Positions 1 to 7,121 of a DNA stretch of 39,698 nucleotides are shown here, piece after piece (position 1 is the stretch's first letter; every line of letters starts with the position of its first letter). Under the pieces are notes generated by a model, which had not been told where the DNA came from, did not search any database, and saw nothing but the letters and a program-made list of their open reading frames with translations. Made by a program: the position numbers and the translations under genes. The stretch is from JBFLVQ01 sp040758525 (GTDB taxonomy: Bacteria > Acidobacteriota > Blastocatellia > Chloracidobacteriales > JADJPF01), in NCBI GenBank assembly GCA_040758525.1, contig JBFLVQ010000012.1, positions 1 through 39,698 on the forward strand, given 5' to 3'.

Positions 1-63
1 CTTTCATACTTAATAATTTACTATGTCGTCGTTTCACGACTCTGCTTGTTATCTCATTCCATT

Positions 64-83
64 CTTGGCAATTACTTGCCAAG
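64..83. repeat. Perfect 8-bp inverted repeat (hairpin) upstream of the DMT gene
   Basis: Arms CTTGGCAA and TTGCCAAG are perfectly complementary around a TTAC loop. A second, smaller hairpin (GCCC-tgc-GGGC) follows at about 97-107. No coding sequence is visible in positions 1-218. The repeat could be the terminator of a gene lying left of the window or an operator for the permease gene, but there is no strong T-tract on either side, so the role is undecided. Confidence 0.5.
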
Positions 84-218
84 CTAAAGATATTTCGCCC
101 TGCGGGCTTGTCTCGAATTGACGTTAATTAAGTATAGGAAAGAATAACCAGAATCGCCAACCAGAGAACACGAACCTATGCTAATCTTAAGCTTCTAAAA
201 AAGCAGAGACGGGTTCTT

Positions 219-1106
219 ATGTTACAGATAACAGATTCAAGTGTTAAATTGCGCGCTTTTGGCGCAGTGCTCTTTGCTGTTGTAGTCTTTTCTGGTGAAG
301 CAGTGACTCTACGTACAGCAGCTAAATATGGTGTGCCTATGGGGCCAATCGCAGTTGCACAGTGCGCCGTGGCGGCACTGGTACAGCTTGCCTTTGGTGG
401 TCGTTTTGCACATGTGGATTGGCGGCGCTGGTGGCCAGCACTACTTACCTCTTGCTGCAATGGACTCGCCTTCTATCTAGTAGTACGTGTCGCACCGGCA
501 GCATTAGTTGGATTGATTGAGCCACTTAGCTTAGCGCCATTGATGTTAGGGCATCGACTCCTTTTACACAAACCTCTTACGATCGGCTGTACACTTGCTC
601 TTACACTATTAATTGTTGCCAGTGTTACTGCAGTAGGACAGTGGCCAGAAGAGGTAGGCTGGCTGGCGATTGGATTTAGCACTATTGGAATATTCTGCTC
701 TGGACTAGCCTTAGTCACTGGTGAGGCTGTCCCTATTCAAGGACTTGCCTCCTTTGTATTGGCAATGCAGAGCATACTTATGGTCTTCTCTGCGATTGTT
801 GGGCTAAGTGTAGAGTTCACCTCATTGGCTGGACAAGAGGGAAGACTATTATCAGCATTAGCTGTAGGCGCTACCACAGGCCTATTTGTTAGCCTAGCAG
901 TAATGGCGCTCTACTACGGTGTAACTAATCTAGGCGCACTGCGCGTAGGATCGATCAAAATGTTGCGACTACCCACAATTGCGGTACTTGCCTATTTTGT
1001 TGTACAGGAGCACGCCTCCCTAACAAGCGCGCTTGCGCTCGGTGCAGTAGTCTTCTTTTCGATTCTGGCAGTAAGGTTAAGTGTTCATGAAGATCTTTCT
1101 GCTTGA
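219..1106 (+). CDS. DMT-superfamily (EamA-like) permease
   Basis: A 295-residue, almost entirely hydrophobic protein with about ten predicted membrane segments arranged as two similar halves, as expected for drug/metabolite (EamA/RhtA-type) exporters in the inner membrane. The first segment is at about residues 12-30 and the last at about 270-288. The N-terminus (GAVLFAVVVFSGE) and the second-half motif LGALRVGSIKMLRLPTIAVLAY fit the threonine/homoserine exporter subgroup, but the substrate cannot be read from sequence. The ATG at 219 has only a weak ribosome site. A TTGACG hexamer at 118-123 could be a -35 element, but no convincing -10 follows at 141-146. The 3' end overlaps the next gene by 20 bp in another frame, so the two are probably co-transcribed and translationally coupled. 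Confidence 0.85.
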   Translation: MLQITDSSVKLRAFGAVLFAVVVFSGEAVTLRTAAKYGVPMGPIAVAQCAVAALVQLAFGGRFAHVDWRRWWPALLTSCCNGLAFYLVVRVAPAALVGLIEPLSLAPLMLGHRLLLHKPLTIGCTLALTLLIVASVTAVGQWPEEVGWLAIGFSTIGIFCSGLALVTGEAVPIQGLASFVLAMQSILMVFSAIVGLSVEFTSLAGQEGRLLSALAVGATTGLFVSLAVMALYYGVTNLGALRVGSIKMLRLPTIAVLAYFVVQEHASLTSALALGAVVFFSILAVRLSVHEDLSA

Positions 1107-1482
1107 TGATAGCATACGGCGTCTACAACGCTTTCATAGAGTCTTTTGCACACATGAGATTGCCCATTCTGCGGATGCACAAGAGGCAATCATAAGGCTA
1201 GCCGAGGAGAGATTTGATCTTATCTGCCTAGATCATGATCTTACTGAACATGACACTAATTGGATCGCCTCTGGTACAGGCTTTGAAGTAGCAGAATTTC
1301 TTGGTAGTAATGATACTCCTAATAATGAGACTCTAATTATCGTACATACAATGAATCCAGCCGGTGGTGAAAGAATGATGTTAGCACTTAAACATCGCTA
1401 CAGTTGCCGTATCTCCATCATAGATCTTTTTAATCCTGAAGTGATTGCTAATATGATTGAAGCGAAACAGAAGAAAAACTAA
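1087..1482 (+). CDS. Cyclic-phosphate-processing receiver-domain protein
   Basis: A 131-residue stand-alone receiver-fold protein. The start MKIFLLDDS gives the acidic pair of a receiver, ICLDHDL carries the central Asp, and VHTMNPAGGERM matches the H-[ST]-x-N-P-x-G-A-x-x-M signature of the 'cyclic-phosphate processing receiver' family, which is predicted to act on cyclic nucleotide or cyclic phosphate ends in RNA-repair or defence contexts (family prediction, not proven biochemistry). An upstream GTG at 1081 is in frame, but ATG 1087 places the conserved beta-strand at the normal distance and is preferred. The gene starts inside the end of the permease gene and ends at the stem of a strong terminator. 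No histidine kinase is adjacent, so it is unlikely to be an ordinary response regulator. Confidence 0.75.
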   Translation: MKIFLLDDSIRRLQRFHRVFCTHEIAHSADAQEAIIRLAEERFDLICLDHDLTEHDTNWIASGTGFEVAEFLGSNDTPNNETLIIVHTMNPAGGERMMLALKHRYSCRISIIDLFNPEVIANMIEAKQKKN

Positions 1483-1507
1483 AAGGCGAGCCGGATAGCT
1501 CGCCTTT
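1482..1507. terminator. Bidirectional intrinsic terminator
   Basis: A perfect 9-bp stem (AAAGGCGAG / CTCGCCTTT, loop 1491-1498) sits between two convergent genes and starts in the stop codon of the + strand gene. Read on the minus strand the stem is followed by TTTTAGTTTTTC, and on the plus strand by TTT and, 20 bp later, TTTTTT. It should stop transcripts from both sides. Confidence 0.88.
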
Positions 1508-1533
1508 AGTAAAGAGTCTCTGGTTTTTTGATC

Positions 1534-3054
1534 TTAGTGGCAGGAATGCCGTGATCGTGGATTATCTGGTGATGCTTTGCGCCATGGCAAGATATTCAAG
1601 TCATTGCGCGAGAAGCCTTCTGACCAGTTGTACATCTCGACCGGGGCGCTACTAAATAGGCTTGACTGCATACGTATACGCGCCCGTTCCAGCATATCAA
1701 TACTCCCCATCTTGATACGTGGCGCACCAACTGCACCATCAAGTTCATCAATATTGGGTGCAGCAGCGGTTACTGAACTGGTCTTGCGATCTATAATGTA
1801 GTTAACAAATGCCAGACACATCTCATCAGTGGTCTGCTCACCCCAATATACTGGCTTGGGCGGATTATTAGGATTATTGGGGTTGTTAACAGAGTTATCA
1901 TAGAAGGCAGTAAGTTTTAGCCTTGTGCCGCCTGGTAGTGAAACAGGGTCTTTATAAGCATATGAGCCTTGCCATTTGAAGTCCCAATTATCCACATTTA
2001 CCAAGCAACGCTTGTTGCCATTAGGCAATGTCGCCTCTATCTTCATAGACTTGCCAAGCAGATGCATATGTGGAGTGATACCTAGTACCTTTATGTTAAT
2101 ACCAGGCGGGACCATCATTTGAGCTGTAACTTTATGGTTACTCTTACCAGGTGGAATCAGAAATGCGAAATTGAAGATCGGGAAATTGCGTAGATCGCTC
2201 TGTACTGGCTCTTTCGCAAAGTGTAAGCCAACCCGTGTGCGATCTTGCTGGGCTTCGCCATTAGGATGGTAGTGCACTTGCATCACCACACGTGACCCTT
2301 TGGGCACCTTAGCACCGACTCCTTTAGGAGCAAATCTGGGGAAATTACCCGGCGCCCAACCGCCTAGTCCACCCGCTGGAATAAAACCAGGTCCACCAAA
2401 ACAGGTATAACCAGGCCCTGGCTCAGCAGCATCTAGTTTCACAGATTCACCCTTACTGTCCAGGAAAAGCAGTACGTGATGCACTACAGATGTGTTATCG
2501 GGTAAAATCTCTGCAGCAGTCACATACTGTTCTTGTTGAAAGCTGTCAGACACTGGGAAACAACGATAAACATCATCACCAGTAGCCGCCAATGGATAAG
2601 CCTCGGCTGACTGTAAAGCAATATCTGGTTCACCTAACATCCAACCATCTGGGAAACTGATTGGCGCAGGAAGATCTTTGGGATCGCCTTCAGGAGCACC
2701 TGCTTCAACCCATCTTACCAGAGTGGAAATCTCATCCTGGGTAAGAATACGTTCATCATGAAAATTGCCACAACCAGCCGCTGCTTTCCAAGGTGGCATA
2801 CGACGTTCTTGTACTGCACTCTTAATTGGAAAAGCATATGGCTTGGCCTCTTCATAGGTCATTAATGAGAAAGGCGCAATATAATTTGGATGGTGACAAC
2901 TTTGACAGTTCTGCTGGAATATTCGTACTACCTCTTTGCTGAAGGTCGGTGGGGCTTGCGGGCCACCCGCGCTACGGGCCGGTTTTGTCGCTTCAGGCGA
3001 CAATCCCACTACCGCAAAAGCAAAGAGCACTATCACAAAAATACTCTTCTTCAT
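1534..3054 (-). CDS. Secreted cytochrome c / copper type II monooxygenase-like protein
   Basis: A 506-residue exported protein. Residues 1-19 form a signal peptide. A c-type heme site CQSCHH (C50, C53, H54) with likely axial Met in RMPPW (M86) forms an N-terminal cytochrome domain. The remainder has the ligand pattern of peptidylglycine hydroxylating/dopamine beta-monooxygenase (copper type II, ascorbate-dependent) folds: H192-H193 (VVHHVLLF), H261 (VMQVHYH), H329 and H331 (TPHMHLLGKSM) and M412 (DEMCLAF). So both copper sites appear complete. The heme could deliver electrons in place of ascorbate, which is inference. A low-complexity NNPNNPNNP loop lies near residue 390. The ribosome site AAGGAGAGG precedes the ATG closely. 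It lies 233 bp downstream of tal-pgi on the same strand and ends at the bidirectional terminator. The substrate is unknown. Confidence 0.8.
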   Translation of the reverse strand: MKKSIFVIVLFAFAVVGLSPEATKPARSAGGPQAPPTFSKEVVRIFQQNCQSCHHPNYIAPFSLMTYEEAKPYAFPIKSAVQERRMPPWKAAAGCGNFHDERILTQDEISTLVRWVEAGAPEGDPKDLPAPISFPDGWMLGEPDIALQSAEAYPLAATGDDVYRCFPVSDSFQQEQYVTAAEILPDNTSVVHHVLLFLDSKGESVKLDAAEPGPGYTCFGGPGFIPAGGLGGWAPGNFPRFAPKGVGAKVPKGSRVVMQVHYHPNGEAQQDRTRVGLHFAKEPVQSDLRNFPIFNFAFLIPPGKSNHKVTAQMMVPPGINIKVLGITPHMHLLGKSMKIEATLPNGNKRCLVNVDNWDFKWQGSYAYKDPVSLPGGTRLKLTAFYDNSVNNPNNPNNPPKPVYWGEQTTDEMCLAFVNYIIDRKTSSVTAAAPNIDELDGAVGAPRIKMGSIDMLERARIRMQSSLFSSAPVEMYNWSEGFSRNDLNILPWRKASPDNPRSRHSCH

Positions 3055-3214
3055 TATCCTCTCCTTAGCCCGGAAAGTTAATTTACGATAGACACGCTCT
3101 TATGCTCTGATGGTCATACCATTGTAATGTTTTTTGCTAACGAACTCAACGAGTATTTACCTCTGTTACTAAACTTATCGCGGGAATTTAGAGATAGTAG
3201 ACGGGAATATTTAC

Positions 3215-3255
3215 GATTGCCAATTGCGAATTTGAACAACCCACAATTGGCAATC
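3215..3255. repeat. Perfect 12-bp inverted repeat, 17-nt loop
   Basis: Arms GATTGCCAATTG (3215-3226) and CAATTGGCAATC (3244-3255) pair perfectly. The element lies 33 bp past the tal-pgi stop codon, in the 233-bp gap before the copper monooxygenase gene. It may be a terminator or RNA-stability hairpin for tal-pgi; no U-tract follows on the minus strand. Its TTGGCAA core resembles the hairpin at 64-83. The rest of the gap (3055-3214) shows no gene. Confidence 0.6.
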
Positions 3256-3287
3256 TATTATTGCTGTTTAAGCAGCTTAGTAATCTG

Positions 3288-6230
3288 TTAGGCTTCTGCG
3301 CCTTTTTTGAGCGGGGCAGCTTCACGAATTAAACGTAATAGGCTATCTAGCCCGGCCTGTCTATTCTTACCTAAGTGTACACGTATTGCGCGGCGATTAC
3401 GTGAAGAGAGCGACTTAAAGTCACCCAATGCTTGCGCAGCTTTGAGCACACCAAAGCTATATTTCTCACCTGGAACATTGAGATCATTCTCATCATCGGC
3501 GGTGATCTGAATAAACATGCCATTGTCGGCGCCGCCCTTATGTAGCTGTCCGGTAGAATGTAGGAAACGTGGTCCATAACCAACTGTGGAAGCCACACGT
3601 AGAGCATCACGTAGATGCAGCCGCAACTCATCGAGCAGTCGATCATGCTCAGGCGACTCATCAATATAAGCTAGTAATGCACAATAATCACCAGGCTTGG
3701 CTTGACCTAAATGAGCAGCCAGGAATGCGCCTAACGAAGCATCCTTATACTTGCTAGTATCGCGCAACTTGGCAAGTCGCTCCTTGGTCTCTGCATCACA
3801 ATAGATTGTCAGACCATCGCCAGTAGCAACGGCTGCCTGTTCTGGTAACTTGCCATTGCTAGCATACTCTTTCAACAATGCTTTGGTGTTGTCCTTACTC
3901 TCTTGTACATTCGGTTGATCAAAGGCATTAATTCCTAATACTGCACCCGCAAAGGCAGTACCAAACTCCCATAGGAAGAACTGCTCGCCTAGATCCAAAG
4001 TATTGTTGAGAATATAGCGTACGATCGGATGACCAGCAGCTTCTAGCGCCTTCAGTTTGGCGTCAATATCAGCATTGATCGAGGGGCCTAAACTGATCTG
4101 TACAAAGAGACGATCATCACCATAAGCACTTGGCGCGCCTAATGACTCGCCTGCTACTGGGAGAATTCCTTTGCCATCCTTACCAGTACTCTCAGCAATC
4201 AACTGCTCAATCCAAAGTCCTAATGAAGCTAACTCAGGTGCTGTGACCAATGTAAGCTTATCGCGGCCTGCCTTAGCCGATTCGCCCATAATTGCGCCTA
4301 AACGAGCACCAGGATTCTCACTCACAGGTACACAAGCATCACAGGCATGTGCGATACGATCGGCGCGATCAAGCAATTCACGGAAATCGAATCCCTGTAA
4401 TGCTGCTGGCACCATACCAAAATAGGAGAGTGCTGAATAGCGCCCACCAATATCAGCAGGATTGAGAAAGATACGACGAAAATCCTTCTCCTTAGCTAAA
4501 TTCTCTAGCACCGTGTCAGGATCAGTAATAGCAACAAAGTTTTCACCTGCGCGTGCACCCTTGGCAGCTTTCACCTTCTCATAGAAATATTGGAAGAAAA
4601 CCTGTGGCTCAGTGGTTGTGCCAGATTTGCTAGAGACAATAAAGAGTGTCTGACTAACATCAACCTGAGATTCGAGTCGCTGGACTGTTTGAGGATCAGT
4701 ACTATCAAGCACAAGAATGGTGGGCGAGCCATCCTGTTTACCAAAGGTCTGACGGAAGACCTCTACACATAGACTAGAACCACCCATACCAAGCAACATT
4801 ACATTCTTAAAGCCTGCCTTACGTACATTATTGGCGAAATCTTCTAACTCCTGGCTGTGCTCATGCACCATATATGGCACGCTTAACCAACCCAAGGCAT
4901 TTTTGATAATTGCCTGATGCTCTGCTTCAGACTTCCATAGTGAAGCATCCTTCTTCCAAATGCGCGCTACCCAATTCTCTTTCTCAGCCGTCTTAAGCCG
5001 CTCGCTAACACGCTCAGCATATGAACCAAGCGTTGCTGAGAAGCGATCCATAATGCCAGAAAGGACGGCTGCGCGTTTTGCCTCGATCGAGGCGAAGAGA
5101 GTATCAAACGAGGTCATGAACGCCTTTACCCCTTCTACCTGCAGTTGATGAGTAACTTCTGCCAGGTTGATGCCAAAATCGGCCAACCGTGCAATCATAC
5201 TGCGTGCACCCTCAACATCCTCTTCTAGGCTTAGCCGTACTTTGCCATGATCGCGGAATGCGCTATAAGTGGCAGGAGGCAATGTATTGACAGTATCCGG
5301 ACCGATCAACTCTTCAACATAGTAGACATCAGAGTAAGCCGGATCTTTTGTTCCTGTAGAAGCCCATAATTGTCGCTGTACACGGGCATTTTGCTGACTT
5401 AATGCGGCAAAACGCTCACCATAGAAGATCTCCTTAAATTTCTGGTAGGCCAGTTTAGCATTAGCAATCGCTGCTTTTCCGAGCAATCCGGTAAGTTCCC
5501 CTTTTTCTGCTTCGTCGGTAGTAAGGCGTAGACGATCTTTGAGCATCTTGTCAATCGCGGTATCGATTCGGCTGACAAAGAAACTAGCTACTGAGGCAAC
5601 ATCATCAACCGACTTGCCCTCTTTAGCACGCCGTTCCAAACCGCGTATATAGGCCTCAGCAACATCTGTATAAGATTGAATTGAGAAGATCAGCGTAACA
5701 TTGACATTAATGCCAGAGGCGATTAACTCTTCAATCGCAGGCAGGCCAGCAGGGGTAGCTGGCACTTTAATCATTACATTGCGTCGATTGAGCGCAGCAT
5801 GTAGTCGTTTGGCCTCATCGATTGTGCCTTGAGTGTCATGCGCAAGCTTAGGAGAGACTTCAAGGCTAACATAACCATCCACACCATCAGTGCGTACATA
5901 GACTGGGTAGAGAAGGTCCGCAGTCTGTTGTATATCTTCAATTACTAATGTCTCATAGATCTCATTGACCTCCTTGCCAGCGGCAATCATCTTCTGCATG
6001 GGCTCGTTGTAATCAGTGCTGCCCATTATCGCTTTCTCAAAAATACTTGGATTGGAAGTTACTCCGCGCAGATCATCACCGCCGATTTTGGCCTGTAGTG
6101 TAGAGGTGATACCGCGCATATCAAAGCCAATCTTAGCCTGCAGATCGCCAGTCACAATGAGTGCCTTGCGAATATTATCGTACCAGATGCTTTGTCCCAG
6201 CTTCTGTAATTCGACTAATGGATTGCTCAT
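3288..6230 (-). CDS. tal-pgi: Bifunctional transaldolase / glucose-6-phosphate isomerase
   Basis: A 980-residue fusion linking the non-oxidative pentose phosphate pathway (sedoheptulose-7-P + glyceraldehyde-3-P to erythrose-4-P + fructose-6-P) to glycolysis/gluconeogenesis (fructose-6-P to glucose-6-P). Transaldolase fills about residues 1-365, with the Schiff-base lysine in NVMIKVPAT (K155). The isomerase fills about 385-925, with GMGGSS, SSKSGTTTEPQ, ESTGKDGKGI and FDQPNVQESKDNTK. The C-terminal part (LHSTGQLHKGG) matches the fused family found in Acidobacteria and some other phyla. ATG 6230 follows TTTAGGAG. Upstream lies a TTGTAA-18-TATAAT promoter and a roughly 155-nt leader. Unusually, residues 30-44 and 45-60 are a diverged tandem duplication next to the first transaldolase strand (separate entry). 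The protein is cytoplasmic. Confidence 0.95.
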   Translation of the reverse strand: MSNPLVELQKLGQSIWYDNIRKALIVTGDLQAKIGFDMRGITSTLQAKIGGDDLRGVTSNPSIFEKAIMGSTDYNEPMQKMIAAGKEVNEIYETLVIEDIQQTADLLYPVYVRTDGVDGYVSLEVSPKLAHDTQGTIDEAKRLHAALNRRNVMIKVPATPAGLPAIEELIASGINVNVTLIFSIQSYTDVAEAYIRGLERRAKEGKSVDDVASVASFFVSRIDTAIDKMLKDRLRLTTDEAEKGELTGLLGKAAIANAKLAYQKFKEIFYGERFAALSQQNARVQRQLWASTGTKDPAYSDVYYVEELIGPDTVNTLPPATYSAFRDHGKVRLSLEEDVEGARSMIARLADFGINLAEVTHQLQVEGVKAFMTSFDTLFASIEAKRAAVLSGIMDRFSATLGSYAERVSERLKTAEKENWVARIWKKDASLWKSEAEHQAIIKNALGWLSVPYMVHEHSQELEDFANNVRKAGFKNVMLLGMGGSSLCVEVFRQTFGKQDGSPTILVLDSTDPQTVQRLESQVDVSQTLFIVSSKSGTTTEPQVFFQYFYEKVKAAKGARAGENFVAITDPDTVLENLAKEKDFRRIFLNPADIGGRYSALSYFGMVPAALQGFDFRELLDRADRIAHACDACVPVSENPGARLGAIMGESAKAGRDKLTLVTAPELASLGLWIEQLIAESTGKDGKGILPVAGESLGAPSAYGDDRLFVQISLGPSINADIDAKLKALEAAGHPIVRYILNNTLDLGEQFFLWEFGTAFAGAVLGINAFDQPNVQESKDNTKALLKEYASNGKLPEQAAVATGDGLTIYCDAETKERLAKLRDTSKYKDASLGAFLAAHLGQAKPGDYCALLAYIDESPEHDRLLDELRLHLRDALRVASTVGYGPRFLHSTGQLHKGGADNGMFIQITADDENDLNVPGEKYSFGVLKAAQALGDFKSLSSRNRRAIRVHLGKNRQAGLDSLLRLIREAAPLKKGAEA
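6051..6143 (-). repeat. In-frame tandem duplication inside tal-pgi
   Basis: Residues 30-44 (LQAKIGFDMRGITST) and 45-60 (LQAKIGGDDLRGVTSN) are two copies of the same segment, one of 45 nt and one of 48 nt. Most nucleotide differences are synonymous (for example CTGCAGGCTAAGATT versus CTACAGGCCAAAATC), so the duplication is not an assembly slip and has been held in frame for some time. As I recall them, ordinary transaldolases have a single copy equivalent to the second one. Confidence 0.85.
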
Positions 6231-6391
6231 AGTTTTTTCTCCTAAAGAAAACTAGCTTGTGGGAATTCTTCGCCACCGGCAGAGACTCGCTAGACACCGC
6301 CGGCATTATCTTGGTCTTGCGGCCGGGCATCAGCCCACCCGATATCCTATGAAGTGCGGTACAATTGATGGTTGGTCGGCCGAAGGGGCTT
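6231..6391 (-). other. Structured 5' leader of tal-pgi
   Basis: If transcription starts from the promoter at 6392-6421, tal-pgi has an untranslated leader of about 155 nt. It can form GGGC-TGAT-GCCC and GTGG-N10-CCAC hairpins. A CTAGC/GCTAG pair (6289-6293 with 6252-6256 on the + strand) is followed on the minus strand by TTTTCTTT just before the ribosome site. This could be an attenuator, but the pairing is only 5 bp and I do not recognise a riboswitch class. No coding sequence is seen here. Confidence 0.35.
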
Positions 6392-6421
6392 ATTATACTT
6401 CGCTACCCCTGATGTTTACAA
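6392..6421 (-). promoter_or_regulatory. Sigma-70-type promoter of tal-pgi
   Basis: On the minus strand, TTGTAA (6416-6421) and TATAAT (6392-6397) are separated by 18 bp. The -10 is a perfect match and the -35 matches four of six positions. It points at tal-pgi and lies 75 bp past the stop of the preceding minus-strand gene. Confidence 0.6.
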
Positions 6422-6467
6422 TGGATCTACACCATATCAAAAATATCTTTATCCGACCGTCCAACTC

Positions 6468-7031
6468 TTATTCCCGCTCTGGTATAAGCGTGAAACAGAG
6501 GGATGGATTCTGTAGTCCTGGATACTGAGCGCCGGTCGTACGGCTTAATACCAATTTGCCCTTGGCAAGCAGCCAGTGCGCCCCCATTCCTCTTGGATCA
6601 ATAGCCGTTGGCACGCCGAAATGGGCCTGTGTAGCAACCATTATTTGTGGCCATAGATCATCAAGTTGCTGATAGGAGAACTGTCGGCAGAACTCTATAC
6701 GCTGCAGACATGACTCACGCTGACATTCACTAAAAGTAGCCAGTACATTCCAGGACTGCTCGCTACCCAGTAACTTTACTTTGAGTAGATCAGTATTGTA
6801 TTGCTTATCCTCAACTTGCCATTGCTTGCCAGTGCTGCAGCTTGCCAGTCTTGTCTTCGCCTCGCTACGCAGGAAAGCCTTCCGCCCGCCAGTAAATTGA
6901 GCCTGAAACTCTTTGATTAATTCAAATAGGTCTTGCTCTGGTGCTCCCCGTTTTAAAACTGTACCAGTGGCACTCAGACAAAGCAGTAATAGACAAACCA
7001 AAGAGGATAATAGCCGTGACGTTATTAACAT
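6468..7031 (-). CDS. Exported protein of unknown function
   Basis: I do not recognise this 187-residue protein. The chosen start (ATG at 7031, preceded by AAGGTG) gives MLITSRLLSSLVCLLLLCLSATG, a clear signal peptide. An upstream in-frame ATG at 7070 lacks a ribosome site and would put 13 extra residues before it. The mature part has about five cysteines (SCSTG, ECQRESC, EFCRQ, SLCF), which could form disulfides in the periplasm, and is otherwise a mixed globular sequence with no catalytic signature that I can see. It lies 90 bp downstream of the AAA+ gene on the same strand and may be co-transcribed with it. The link to tal-pgi is probably only positional. Confidence 0.65.
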   Translation of the reverse strand: MLITSRLLSSLVCLLLLCLSATGTVLKRGAPEQDLFELIKEFQAQFTGGRKAFLRSEAKTRLASCSTGKQWQVEDKQYNTDLLKVKLLGSEQSWNVLATFSECQRESCLQRIEFCRQFSYQQLDDLWPQIMVATQAHFGVPTAIDPRGMGAHWLLAKGKLVLSRTTGAQYPGLQNPSLCFTLIPERE

Positions 7032-7121
7032 CCCTGCACCTTTTTCACCATTGATCAATTTAGTGTCCATTTTACCGAAAGGATGAAATAAGGCAACTGC
7101 TTTTCAATGGTATTAATATTC

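Noticed and set aside
6280..6360. Resemblance to a TPP riboswitch core (GGGCTGATGCCC and GATAATGCCGGCGG on the minus strand)
   Set aside because: The paired stem that must flank the ATAAT bulge is not formed (CAAG opposite CCGG), the P2 arms do not close, and transaldolase and isomerase do not use thiamine. The match looks accidental.
6259..6528. Plus-strand ORF of 89 codons across the tal-pgi leader
   Set aside because: It runs antisense through the leader and the end of the exported-protein gene, has no family resemblance and lacks a ribosome site.
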